Counted from the stretch's first letter, positions 1-7,687 are shown. The stretch is 64,000 bases of DNA from Aureimonas sp. SA4125 (GCF_019973775.1 NZ_AP025032.1:1426001-1490000); one strand, 5' to 3'. The notes: generated by a model not told the origin, from the sequence alone. Made by a program: numbers and translations.

Positions 1-211
1 ACGAGGGCTCCATCATCCGCCTCATCGGCGCCGTCCTCCTCGAGGCCAACGACGAATGGCAGACGCAAAACCGCTACATGCAGACCGAACCCATGGCCGA
101 ACTCATGTCCAACAGCACCAAGCCCGAAACCGTACGTATTTCCACCGCAGCCGCCTGAAACCGAGCCGCTTCAGTTACACCCCAATTTCCACCACGTTGA
201 CGGACACGACC
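1..211 (+). mobile_element. IS256-family element, right end only (cut by window edge)
   Basis: This is the last 211 bases of an insertion sequence related to the complete IS256-family element at 3606-4980 but not identical to it. Its outer end reads GGACACGACC at 202-211, preceded by AATTTCCACCACGTTGACGG; the complete element has the same terminal sequence in inverted orientation at 3606-3634. The interrupted sensor kinase reading frame resumes at 212. The left end lies outside the window, so neither the target duplication nor the length can be checked here. Confidence 0.85.
3..158 (+). CDS. IS256-family (mutator-type) transposase, C-terminal fragment
   Basis: The last 51 codons of a transposase are visible, the rest being outside the window. 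The fragment begins EGSIIRLIGAVLLEANDEW and matches the C-terminus of the 402-residue transposase at 3658-4866 almost residue for residue. The last 15 residues or so differ (SNSTKPETVRISTAAA here), so the two copies are related elements and not duplicates. The family catalyses DDE-type cut or copy and paste of its own element. The stop lies 53 bases before the element's end, as in the complete copy. Confidence 0.85.
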   Translation, partial: EGSIIRLIGAVLLEANDEWQTQNRYMQTEPMAELMSNSTKPETVRISTAAA

Positions 212-882
212 GAGCCGGCGAGCCGCTGATGCCCCAAGTTGTCAAAGGTGATCCGTTCGGCCTGCGCGGCCACTTGTCGAAGTCCCAGTAGACTGAAGCG
301 AACGATGCTCACTGCGGTGAGCACCATGACAACAAGCATTGCCAGCGCCGCCCACCCCAGCTCTTCGAGAGATTGAGCAAAGAAAGTATTGGTCAAAGCG
401 GTGACATCCGAACGCGGTCGTGCCAGTCGGAGCCACACTCCAAACTCCGGCACAAAAAGTTCGGCGATGAGGACTGGTCCGGTGCCGTCGAGCGTCGGTC
501 CGATCAAAAGAACGGGTTCTGGGTCTGCTGGTCCGGGGCGTCCGGCTGGAGCATTGGCGTCGGACCGATCCAGCACCTTCCCTGTCGCATCCGTGACGGT
601 GTAGCCGTAGACTGGCCGTGTGCCTGACAGAAGTCCGCTATAGGGTGGGTCGATCTCTGATGATGGCTCGGTCGGGCGGTCGAACACGACCGTGCCGCCA
701 GGGTTGTGCCGAAGCAATCCCGCCCATTCCTCGACTTGAGTGGAGAGACCGCGTTCTTCTATCCCGAATTGGCCGCGCGTGAACTCCAGGGACAGGATCG
801 TACCGGCACCGATAAGGGTCAACGCGGACATCGCGGTCACGATGACCGCGAGCCTCACATCGAGGCGGTAGGTCCGTCTCAC
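212..882 (-). pseudogene. Two-component sensor histidine kinase, truncated by an insertion sequence
   Basis: This was a membrane sensor kinase partnered with the response regulator that precedes it in the same operon. The likely start is the GTG at 882, which overlaps the regulator's TGA by four bases (GTGA). An N-terminal membrane segment (about residues 8-30) is followed by a periplasmic region of about 130 residues. A second membrane segment (FAQSLEELGWAALAMLVVMV, then VLTAVSIV) leads into the start of a HAMP-like linker. The gene breaks there: the IS256-type end begins at 211 and the frame runs into it, stopping at 175. The HisKA and HATPase domains are absent, so the product cannot phosphorylate its partner. 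The missing 3' half may lie beyond the left edge of the window. Confidence 0.8.
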
Positions 883-1556
883 GATCGGGTCTCGCACAGG
901 ATATAGCCCAGGCCTCGAAGCGCCTTGAGCTCGACCGTCGCCCCCGCGTCCGAAAGCTTCCTGCGAAGCCGATGAACCAGCGTCTCGACCGCGTTGTCCG
1001 ACCAATCCTGATGAAGCGCATAGAGATGCTCGCCCAGCATCCGCTTGGGCGTCACCCGGTCGCCGGCACGGATCAACTTGTCGAGGGCGGCATGTTCCTG
1101 AGCCGTCAGCCTGACGTCTCGATCAGCCACAGTCAGGCTCGTGCTATGAGGATCGTAGAGGAGATTCCCTATGCGCAACTCGGTAGCCGTGATTTCCGGG
1201 AAGCGTCGTCGCAGCGCCCTCAGTCTTGCCAACAGCTCTTCGGTTGCAAACGGCTTGACGAGATAGTCGTCAGCCCCCGCATCCAATCCAGCCACCCGGT
1301 CCCCGATCTCGTCCCGCGCGGTGAGCATCAGCGTCGGCGTGCGCAGACCGGCGGCACGGGCAGACCTAACCAGCGCCCGCCCATCGCCATCGTCGAGCAT
1401 GACGTCCACGATGCAAAGGTCGTATGCCGCTATTTTCCACGCCGCCTCGGCGTCCGCGACGGTCGCGAACACATCGACCGCATGACCGGCCTCGGTGAGC
1501 CGTCGCCCCAAGGCCTCGGAAAGCAAGCGGTCATTCTCGACGACCAGAATTCGCAT
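879..1556 (-). CDS. OmpR/PhoB-family response regulator
   Basis: This is a DNA-binding response regulator of 225 residues. The receiver domain (about 1-115) begins MRILVVENDR, has the phosphoacceptor Asp at about residue 51 (CIVDVMLDD) and ends in the conserved KPF. The C-terminal winged-helix domain (about 128-222) carries the typical ETLVHRLRRKL recognition segment. I chose the ATG at 1556, the usual family start, over an in-frame upstream ATG at 1577. The downstream cognate kinase is truncated by an insertion sequence, so this regulator is probably orphaned. A divergent PAP2 phosphatase gene starts about 620 bases away, with an OmpR-type direct repeat in front of it, which makes that gene a plausible target. 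Confidence 0.92.
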   Translation of the reverse strand: MRILVVENDRLLSEALGRRLTEAGHAVDVFATVADAEAAWKIAAYDLCIVDVMLDDGDGRALVRSARAAGLRTPTLMLTARDEIGDRVAGLDAGADDYLVKPFATEELLARLRALRRRFPEITATELRIGNLLYDPHSTSLTVADRDVRLTAQEHAALDKLIRAGDRVTPKRMLGEHLYALHQDWSDNAVETLVHRLRRKLSDAGATVELKALRGLGYILCETRS

Positions 1557-2179
1557 CACGACTCCCCATGACCTCACGTCGGCTGGTCAACATGAAGCTC
1601 CCACTTTGCTGACGGGCTGTGTGTATTGCGACGAAGCCGCCCGGGCATTTCCGAGATTTAGTCGCCCGGGATCCCGGGATGATGTCGCCCGCCCCTTCGA
1701 GCGCCGCTGGCCGCTGATTTTCCTGTCACCCAGAGCTTGCCCGGTCAATCTCTCATTGCCGGTCCGGGGCGGGTCTGCCGCATGCTGTCGCCGCAGAGCT
1801 CGATGCGATCGGGTTCTGGATGCGGCGATCGCGTATCGCGTTGGCGTAGGTCTTGTATCGACGACCACGTGCCGGCTGGCGACGACGTCTCAGATAAGCG
1901 AAAGGAGCGGCTCTAGACAGCCCAGCAGCGCCGTCCCCTCGCGGGCGACTTCAAGTCGAGAACGGTGGGCGAGATCATCTCGGACTGGCGGGCGACAACT
2001 CTCGGAATTCGCAGAGCTGTCGAAAGCCGATTGCGCCGGAGTGATCGTGGCGAGGGGTCGCCGCACGCGAGCCAGAAAGCCCGACACGTGCGCTGCTCAG
2101 CTCCAGCGGCTTCGTCGAGAACTCGCAGGGCCCCAATCTGCAAGTTTTCTGCAAGTTAGCCAGCGCATGCGCCGCGGCT
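1557..2179. other. Intergenic region between response regulator and split PAP2 gene
   Basis: About 620 bases with no protein I recognise; short open frames here look like chance in high-GC DNA. It contains a perfect 14-bp palindrome, CCCGGGATCCCGGG, at 1666-1679. Near the right edge is the direct repeat described separately at 2137-2157. Confidence 0.5.
2137..2157 (+). promoter_or_regulatory. Tandem direct repeat, candidate OmpR-family operator
   Basis: TCTGCAAGTT occurs at 2137-2146 and again at 2148-2157, giving perfect 10-bp repeats with an 11-bp pitch. Head-to-tail half-sites one helical turn apart are the binding geometry of PhoB/OmpR/PmrA-type winged-helix regulators (established). An OmpR-type regulator gene lies divergently at 879-1556. 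The site is 22 bases before the candidate ATG of the PAP2 gene at 2180. That is close for a site near -35, so the true translation start could be different. Assignment to this regulator is inference. Confidence 0.55.
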
Positions 2180-2238
2180 ATGAGCATATCCCTATCCAAT
2201 CCCGCTTCATCCGGCGCGAAATCACACCTTCCGATTAT
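2180..2238 (+). pseudogene. PAP2-family phosphatase, 5' fragment
   Basis: The original first 19 codons of the PAP2 phosphatase gene lie here: MSISLSNPASSGAKSHLPI. The fragment ends in CCGATTAT (2231-2238), the target duplication of the IS66-family element. The same eight bases recur at 4988-4995, where the gene continues. Joining 2238 to 4996 restores one uninterrupted frame of 239 codons including the stop. The ATG at 2180 has no strong ribosome-binding site and the frame is open upstream of it, so the exact start is uncertain. Confidence 0.75.
2231..2238. repeat. Target-site duplication of the IS66-family element (left copy)
   Basis: CCGATTAT sits directly outside the left terminal repeat, and its partner is at 4988-4995 directly outside the right end. 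Eight-base duplications are usual for the IS66 family. A perfect match indicates a recent insertion with no later rearrangement between the two ends. Confidence 0.85.
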
Positions 2239-2269
2239 GTAATTACCCACCCCCGCATTCCGTAGAATG

Positions 2270-3553
2270 TCAGGCGCCTACCGTCTCGAGAATTGTGTTG
2301 AAGACGTTGCCCCCTTGGCGCAGCCGGGCGGTATCGACGACGGTTCGGATGTCAGCTTCGCCTTCGGCGGCCCACATGGATCGATAGCCGTTGGTGACCT
2401 TGCGCTGGATCACGGCCGGTCGCAGGGCGCGCTCGCAGCCGTTGTTGGTGGCCTCGACCATCCCGGTCCAGAGAGTGAAGGTCAGGAGCTGGTCGCGCGC
2501 TCGCCTGAACTTGTGCTGGACCACTCGAGCGAAAGGGCAGGAGGTCGGTGCGGCGAGGATCTCGGAAAGACTTCGCTCCAGTGCACGGCGCTTGGCGACG
2601 ATGGTCGATGCGGCGAAGGTCGTGATGCCGCTGGCCAAAGCGAAAGCCTTGGACAGCCAGATCCGCAGCCGCGACGGCAGCAGATCCTCGCCCGCCTGTT
2701 CGGCGTAGGCGACGTCGCGGGCCAGATGAGCCAGACAGGTCTGATGGGCGTCGGCATGTCCCTGCTGGGCAGAGTAGCGATCGGAACACCAGACCTTTGG
2801 CCGGTGCCCGTCCATCAGGGTCCTGACCACGATGGCACCACGGGTCGGAGCGGCACGATGGACGACTGCGTCATCGCAGCGAAACACCCATTGGAAGGCG
2901 TTGCTGCCTTCGATGCGAACGCCGGTCTCGTCCGAGGCCACCACCTTGGAGCGGCGCAGGGCGGCAATGGCGAGATCGCGGTCGGCGACGAAGGTGCCCT
3001 GCGCCCGGCGCAGCATGTTCATCAGCCCGCCCTGGCTGATCTGCAAGCCGAAGAGATCGGCCAGAGCTTTCTGAAGCCGTTCATAGGACAGGGCCTGGAA
3101 GGTCTTAAGATAGGTCGCCACCGCATGCAGCCGCGGCCCGAACGGCGTCCCCCTTGCCGCATCGGGCAATCCCGCTGAGACAAGCGTGCCGCAGGAAGGA
3201 CAACAAACCGAAAGCCGGCGATGACGCGTCACGAACGGCTTGATCTCCGGCAGATCGACCGTCTCGTACGTGCCGCCGATCTCCGCGGGAAGGCTATCGG
3301 CCAGGGCTGCCTGGCAGCAGGAGCATTGCTCGGGACGGTGATCGACGAGCCGATCGAAATCCTCACCCATCGCTCGGCTGTGGCCTTCGTGACCGGGCTT
3401 GGCGCCGCCAGGTCTTGCCTGCTCACGGCGCTCCTTGCGGTCACTAGACGGAGGCTTCGAGGATGTGCGTGACGTCTTCTCCGGACGCTGAATCTTCAGC
3501 ACCAGATCGATCAACTCTTCCTTCGTCAGACGCTGCAAATCACCGCGATCCAT
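2270..3553 (-). CDS. IS66-family transposase (TnpC-type)
   Basis: The transposase has 427 residues and looks full length and uninterrupted. After a short leucine-rich start it has a basic KPPSSDRKERRE segment. A zinc-finger-like region follows with paired cysteines (CSCC, then CCPSC about 60 residues on). The DDE-type core includes ASDETGVRI, WCSDRYSA and the C-terminal EATNNGCERALRPAVIQRK signature of IS66 transposases. It fills nearly the whole element, ending 31 bases from the left repeat. It would catalyse transposition of this element. The element's right end is now split, so mobilisation in its present form is doubtful although the enzyme could act on other copies. Confidence 0.93.
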   Translation of the reverse strand: MDRGDLQRLTKEELIDLVLKIQRPEKTSRTSSKPPSSDRKERREQARPGGAKPGHEGHSRAMGEDFDRLVDHRPEQCSCCQAALADSLPAEIGGTYETVDLPEIKPFVTRHRRLSVCCPSCGTLVSAGLPDAARGTPFGPRLHAVATYLKTFQALSYERLQKALADLFGLQISQGGLMNMLRRAQGTFVADRDLAIAALRRSKVVASDETGVRIEGSNAFQWVFRCDDAVVHRAAPTRGAIVVRTLMDGHRPKVWCSDRYSAQQGHADAHQTCLAHLARDVAYAEQAGEDLLPSRLRIWLSKAFALASGITTFAASTIVAKRRALERSLSEILAAPTSCPFARVVQHKFRRARDQLLTFTLWTGMVEATNNGCERALRPAVIQRKVTNGYRSMWAAEGEADIRTVVDTARLRQGGNVFNTILETVGA

Positions 3554-3597
3554 CCGTCCATGGATTCAGGGAATTCGGCCCGTGACAAGGGGGTGGG

Positions 3598-3605
3598 TAA
3601 TTACC
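3598..3605. repeat. Target-site duplication of the IS256-family element
   Basis: TAATTACC at 3598-3605 directly precedes the element, and the same eight bases follow it at 4981-4988. The target consists of the last seven bases of the IS66 right end plus the first base of that element's own target duplication. This shows that the IS256 element arrived second. Confidence 0.88.
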
Positions 3606-4980
3606 GGTCGTGTCCGTCAACGTGGTGGAAATTGAGTGTAGCTGAAGCGGCTCCGTTTCAGGCGACTTCGGTGGAAATCTGTTCGGGTTTTGCAGTGTTG
3701 CCCATGGCCATGAGGTCGGCCATGGGTTCGGTCTGCATGTAGCGGTTCTGGATCTGCCATTCGTCGTTGGCCTCGAGAAGGACGGCGCCGATGAGCCGGA
3801 TGATGGATCCCTCGTTCGGGAAGATTCCGACGACGTCGGCACGCCGCTTCACCTCCTTGTTCAGGCGCTCCAGGGAATTCGTCGAATGGATCCGGGTCCG
3901 GTGCTGACTGGGAAAATCCATGTGCGCCAGCACGTCGGTCTCGCTGTTGTCGATGAAGGCCCCGAGCTTTGGACACTTTCCCCGAAGCTGGTCGGCGACG
4001 TGGCGCAGCGCCTGGCTGGCGCTAGCACGATCGGGCTGGGCGAAGGCTTGGCGCAGCGCGGCCGCCGCCATGCTCTGCTGCGCCTTCGGGACATACGACA
4101 GGGCGTTGCGCATCCAATGCACCCGGCAGCGCTGCCAGGAGGCGCTGAACACCCGGCGAATGGCGGCTTTCAGCCCTTCGTGAGCATCCGAGATCACGAG
4201 CTTCACGCCGGACAGGCCGCGGCGCACGAGGCTCTTGAGGAAGCTCGACCAAAACGTCTCCGCTTCCGAGGGGCCGATGTGAAGGCCGACGATCTCGCGC
4301 TTGCCGTCCGTGTTCACGGCCACGGCGATTATGGCGGCGACCGAAACGATGCGTCCACCCTCGCGCTGCTTCAGGTAGGTCGCATCCAGCCAGAGGTAGG
4401 GCCAGTCGCCAGTGAGAGGACGGTCGAGGAAGCCGCCGACGCGTTCGTCGATGTCTTTGCACAGCTTCGATACGGTGCTCTTGCCGATCCCCGACAGCCC
4501 CATGGCCTGTACCAGATCGTCGACCCGCCGGGTGGAAACGCCGCTGATCCAAGCTTCCTGAATGACGGCAACCAAGGCCTTCTCCGAGAGCTTTCTCGGC
4601 TCCAGGAACGGCGGGAAGTAGCTGCCCTGCCGAAGCTTGGGTATCCGAAGCTGCAACGAGCCGAGCCGCGTGTCGAGCGAGCGGTCGCGGTAGCCATTGC
4701 GATAAGTCGCCCGTTCCTGCGTCCGTTCGTGGCGCCCGGCGCCGATCATGCCTTCAACGTCGACCTCCATAAGGAGCTGCATCACGCTCTCGGCTATCGT
4801 TCTCAGGAAATCGCCGTCCCCGGCTTTCGCAAAAAGCTCGGCAAGCGGTAGTCTGTCCTCGGTCATCGGGTTCTCCGGTCAGGTTGAAGTCTCGCAACTC
4901 CACCTTAGCCGCCCTATCCGGTGACCGCCTCAGCCACACCTTTCAATGTCGGAATTTCCACCACGAGCGCGGACACTACC
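3606..4980 (-). mobile_element. Complete IS256-family insertion sequence, 1375 bp
   Basis: The ends are imperfect inverted repeats of about 28 bp: GGTCGTGTCC...CGTGGTGGAAATT at 3606 and GGTAGTGTCC...CGTGGTGGAAATT read inward from 4980. A perfect 8-bp duplication, TAATTACC, flanks it. One full-length transposase gene lies inside. Length, duplication size and transposase all fit IS256. It sits in the right terminal repeat of the IS66-family element. A diverged relative ends at 211, in the opposite orientation. Confidence 0.92.
3658..4866 (-). CDS. IS256-family (mutator-type) transposase
   Basis: The transposase has 402 residues, the usual length for IS256. It begins MTEDRLPLAELFAKAGDGDF and has the family's N-terminal GAGRHERTQERATYRNGYRDR segment. 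The catalytic core shows the acidic residues in WLDATYLK and VISDAHEGLKAAI. The C-terminal NSLERLNKEVKRR contains the conserved Glu. No frameshift or early stop is seen, so this copy is probably active. The start codon is the ATG at 4866, inside the left terminal region of the element. Confidence 0.95.
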   Translation of the reverse strand: MTEDRLPLAELFAKAGDGDFLRTIAESVMQLLMEVDVEGMIGAGRHERTQERATYRNGYRDRSLDTRLGSLQLRIPKLRQGSYFPPFLEPRKLSEKALVAVIQEAWISGVSTRRVDDLVQAMGLSGIGKSTVSKLCKDIDERVGGFLDRPLTGDWPYLWLDATYLKQREGGRIVSVAAIIAVAVNTDGKREIVGLHIGPSEAETFWSSFLKSLVRRGLSGVKLVISDAHEGLKAAIRRVFSASWQRCRVHWMRNALSYVPKAQQSMAAAALRQAFAQPDRASASQALRHVADQLRGKCPKLGAFIDNSETDVLAHMDFPSQHRTRIHSTNSLERLNKEVKRRADVVGIFPNEGSIIRLIGAVLLEANDEWQIQNRYMQTEPMADLMAMGNTAKPEQISTEVA

Positions 4981-5653
4981 TAATTACCCGATTATCGCGT
5001 TCTCTTTTGGCATTTTGGCAACCAGCCTGTTTTTCTGGAGCTTTCCAGAGGTCGATTTGGTTGTCAGCCGCTGGTTCTTCAGCCCCATCGACGGTTTTAT
5101 CTTGTCCGCCGATTCAAACCTGCAGTGGATCCGTAACAGTGGTCCTTGGGTCTTGGCCGGGGTTATTGTCATTATATTGGTCCGCATTCTCCGCGATGCC
5201 ATCAACGGTGCCTTGATCTGGTCTCGAGTACGGAAGCCAGTTTGGCTGCTGTCGGGACTAGCTCTTGGTCCAGGGCTCATTGTGAACGGCCTCTTGAAGG
5301 CGCACTGGGGCCGACCCCGACCAATCCAGATCGACGTCTTTGGTGGGGACGCAGTACACCAGATGGTGTGGGTCATCAGCGACTGGTGCGAGGGAAACTG
5401 TTCGTTTGTCAGCGGAGAGGCTTCCTCGTCAGCTTGGCTTGTCGCTGCGGCCCTCGTTACGCCCAAGCCCGTAAGGCTGGCTGCCATAGCAGCGGCTCTC
5501 GTTTATGCTGGATCGTTATCGCTGACCCGGATCGCCTTCGGCGGACATTTCCTTTCGGATGTTGTCCTCGCCTGGCTTATCTGCGGACTCATATTTGCAA
5601 TCCTTTACCGCCTTATTCTGGATACGACTTATCCCGCTTCGCTCGGGCGGTAA
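4946..5653 (+). CDS. PAP2-family phosphatase, hybrid frame starting in the IS256 end
   Basis: This is a membrane phosphatase of the PAP2 superfamily, the type that removes phosphate from lipid pyrophosphates or lipid A. Several membrane segments are visible, with the three family motifs: KAHWGRPRP, then SGEASSSAW in place of the usual PSGH, then SLTRIAFGGHFLSDVVLAW (R, H and D present). In the present sequence the open frame begins at an ATG inside the IS256 end, giving MSEFPPRARTLPNYP before the native PIIAFSFG. The native 5' end is at 2180-2238. Whether the hybrid is expressed is unknown, and no good ribosome-binding site precedes 4946. Base composition is visibly less GC-rich than the core genes, suggesting acquired DNA. 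Confidence 0.75.
   Translation: MSEFPPRARTLPNYPIIAFSFGILATSLFFWSFPEVDLVVSRWFFSPIDGFILSADSNLQWIRNSGPWVLAGVIVIILVRILRDAINGALIWSRVRKPVWLLSGLALGPGLIVNGLLKAHWGRPRPIQIDVFGGDAVHQMVWVISDWCEGNCSFVSGEASSSAWLVAAALVTPKPVRLAAIAAALVYAGSLSLTRIAFGGHFLSDVVLAWLICGLIFAILYRLILDTTYPASLGR
4988..4995. repeat. Target-site duplication of the IS66-family element (right copy)
   Basis: CCGATTAT, identical to 2231-2238. The first base also serves as the last base of the IS256 target duplication (4981-4988). From here the PAP2 gene continues unbroken to its stop. Confidence 0.85.
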
Positions 5654-6101
5654 TCCCATCTAGCAAAACGGGTTACGGTTCGAGCCGATCTGCCAGGTCC
5701 TGCCGATCCCCTGTCGACGTATCACGAACATGCCGCTCGCGAGTGAGAAGCGTCTCGCAGGCCTAACTCGCTATCGTTGTGAGACGTCGCCGAAGGACCG
5801 TGGCCGGATGGCGGGTTTCGCGGGTCTGGGGTTCGGAGCGGACGGTCCGCTCTTCGCCCGACGCTCGCGTTCGCAGGGATCAGCCGCATTGGCAGCAGTG
5901 GGTCGAAAGCCCCAGTCCTCCAGTGGCTATCGCTAGCTGCTTCCGGTGTTTCCGGGACTGTTTGGGACGTTGCCTCTGACCCGCCACCTTCGCTTGCGTC
6001 CGCGGCCATGGGTCAACTGGTTCTCATCCACCTGCTTTGGCGGGGACACCTTCGCCGCTGCGATGCCGAGCGCCTCAGCTACGGGGTGCTCCTCCGGCCC
6101 G
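5654..6101. other. Intergenic region after the PAP2 gene
   Basis: About 450 bases with no supported gene. It contains one clear inverted repeat, GAGCGGAC-G-GTCCGCTC, at 5836-5852. This could be an operator or part of a decayed element; no poly-T follows it. Confidence 0.4.
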
Positions 6102-6629
6102 TCAGACGTCGATCCGCTTGAGCCCCGCGGCAAAGCGCCGGGCATTGTCGCAGTAGTGCGCGGCCGAGGCGCGCAGGGCGTCGGCCGAGGCGGCGTCGAG
6201 TTCGCGCACGGCTTTCGCCGGTGCGCCGACGATCAGCGAATGGTCGGGAAACACCTTTCCCTCGGTGACGAGCGCGTTGGCGCCGACGATCGAATGGGCG
6301 CCGATGACCGCGCCGTTGAGAATGTTCGCGCCCATGCCGATCAGCGTGTTCTCGCCGATCGTACAGCCATGCACGATGGCGCCGTGACCGACCGTGCAGC
6401 CGGCACCGATGGTCAGGGGAAAGCCGATATCGCTGTGGAGCGTCGCATTGTCCTGGATGTTCGTGCCGTCGCCGACCGCCATCCACTCGTTGTCACCGCG
6501 CAGCACCGCGCCGAACCAGATGCCGACGCCGGCCCCCAGCCTGACCCGCCCTATCACCCGCGCCCCGTCGGCGATGAACACGTCCCCGGCCAATTCGGGC
6601 GCCTGCCCGTCGAGTGCATAGACCGCCAT
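6102..6629 (-). CDS. Gamma-carbonic-anhydrase-like protein (hexapeptide repeat)
   Basis: The protein has 175 residues in the left-handed beta-helix family that includes YrdA, CaiE and PaaY. Repeated hexapeptide turns run from about residue 10 to 145 (for example IGAGCTVGHGAIVHG, CTIGENTLIGMGANIL). Metal-binding histidines expected for gamma carbonic anhydrases are present in ATLHSD and GHGAIVHGC. The C-terminus is a helix that packs on the helix in relatives. Members of this subgroup bind zinc or iron, and many show little carbonic anhydrase activity, so the actual reaction is uncertain. The gene is alone on its strand, about 75 bases downstream of the transporter gene and possibly cotranscribed with it. 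Confidence 0.88.
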   Translation of the reverse strand: MAVYALDGQAPELAGDVFIADGARVIGRVRLGAGVGIWFGAVLRGDNEWMAVGDGTNIQDNATLHSDIGFPLTIGAGCTVGHGAIVHGCTIGENTLIGMGANILNGAVIGAHSIVGANALVTEGKVFPDHSLIVGAPAKAVRELDAASADALRASAAHYCDNARRFAAGLKRIDV

Positions 6630-6704
6630 GATGTCCTCCCGGATTGGCCCGGGAAAGTGCGGCAGCGGGGCAGGCGGGTCAAGGTGGGGGCGCGGCAGCG
6701 GCGC

Positions 6705-7568
6705 TCAGCGGGCGAACCTCCTGGCGCCGAACACGCAGATGAGGACCAGACCCGTAACGGCGATCATCGACCAGGCAACCGGCTCGCCCAGCAGAAGCCA
6801 GGCGAGAGCCAGGCCGAAGAAGGGTTGCAGCAGCTGGAGCTGGCCGACGCCGGCAATGCCGCCGATTGCGAGGCCCCGATACCAGAACACGAAGCCGACG
6901 AGCATCGAGAAGACCGAGACGTAGGCGAGGCCCGACCATTGTGGGACGGTGATGACATGCCAGCTGACGGGCAGCGTCGCCAGGGCGATTGCGGCCATCA
7001 GCGGCAGCGCCAGAAGCAGGGCCCAGGAGATGACCTGCCAGCCGCCGAGGCGACGCGAGAGCGTCGCGCCCTCGGCATAGCCAAGGCCGCAGAGGAGGAT
7101 GGCGGCGACCATCAGGAGGTCTCCCGTCAGCGAGCTCGGACCGCTTTGCCAGAGCGCGAAGCCGGCGACGGACAGGCCGCCCATGAGCGCGAACAGCCAG
7201 AAGACCGGCCTTGGCCGCTCGCCGCCCCGCAACACGCCGAAGATCGCGGTGGCCAGCGGCAGCAGTCCGATGAAGACGATCGAATGGGCCGGGGTGATGT
7301 GCTGGAGCGCCAGCGCGGTCAGGAGCGGAAAGCCGGCCACGACACCGACCGCGACGACCGCGAGCGACAGGATATCGGTTCGTGCGGGCGGTCGCTGACG
7401 CAGGATGAGCAGCAGGGCGCAGCCGAGAAGCGCCGCGATGACGGCGCGGGCCGAGGTCAGGAAGAGCGGCGAAAAACCACCCACAGCGACGCGCGTCGCC
7501 GGCAGCGAGCCGCTGAAAATGATGACGCCGAGAAGCCCGCTTCCCCAGCCTGCCGTCGTGCGTTCCAT
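6705..7568 (-). CDS. DMT-superfamily (EamA) transporter
   Basis: This is an inner-membrane permease of 287 residues with about ten hydrophobic segments in two EamA repeats, typical of drug/metabolite exporters. The second half includes SWALLLALPLMAAIA and the conserved region before FWYRGLAIGGIAGVGQLQLL. I chose the ATG at 7568 (MERTTAGWGSG), which follows a GGGGGG stretch suitable as a ribosome-binding site. The longer frame upstream reads into the divergent regulator's region and has no membrane character. It is divergent from a MocR-type regulator with a near-palindrome between them, an arrangement in which the regulator commonly controls the transporter. Substrate unknown. Confidence 0.88.
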   Translation of the reverse strand: MERTTAGWGSGLLGVIIFSGSLPATRVAVGGFSPLFLTSARAVIAALLGCALLLILRQRPPARTDILSLAVVAVGVVAGFPLLTALALQHITPAHSIVFIGLLPLATAIFGVLRGGERPRPVFWLFALMGGLSVAGFALWQSGPSSLTGDLLMVAAILLCGLGYAEGATLSRRLGGWQVISWALLLALPLMAAIALATLPVSWHVITVPQWSGLAYVSVFSMLVGFVFWYRGLAIGGIAGVGQLQLLQPFFGLALAWLLLGEPVAWSMIAVTGLVLICVFGARRFAR

Positions 7569-7625
7569 GCCGATCCCCCCGTTTATGATGGGGGAGAAGC
7601 TAGGCGGACCCGCCTGACAGAGGTA

Positions 7626-7646
7626 GCGACAGTACGGTACAGTCGC
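7626..7646 (+). promoter_or_regulatory. Near-palindrome between transporter and MocR gene, candidate operator
   Basis: A 21-bp sequence reads GCGAC-a-GTAC-g-GTAC-a-GTCGC. Both arms match as an inverted repeat except for the central base and one symmetric pair. It lies in the 119-base gap between the divergent starts (7568 and 7688). MocR/GntR regulators typically bind at such intergenic sites, so it is the best candidate site for the adjacent regulator. This is inference from position and symmetry. Confidence 0.5.
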
Positions 7647-7687
7647 GCATATCCGTATTGCCTTCGTCAGCAGCACAGTTGGGTCCC

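Larger units (their letters stand above)
2239..4987 (-). mobile_element. IS66-family element, interrupted by an IS256-family element
   Basis: The terminal inverted repeats are GTAATTACCCACCCCC at 2239-2254 and its exact complement ending at 3604; the last seven bases are repeated at 4981-4987 because the IS256 insertion duplicated them. Without the inner element the length is about 1366 bp. It carries only the tnpC-type transposase and no tnpA or tnpB, as in the short ISBst12-like members of IS66. The flanking duplication CCGATTAT is perfect. The inner element lies within its right terminal repeat, which should impair mobility. Confidence 0.88.

Noticed and set aside
1495..2265. Open frame of 256 codons across the gap before the PAP2 gene
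   Set aside because: It crosses the response regulator's 5' end, the operator-like repeat and the IS66 boundary and has no domain.
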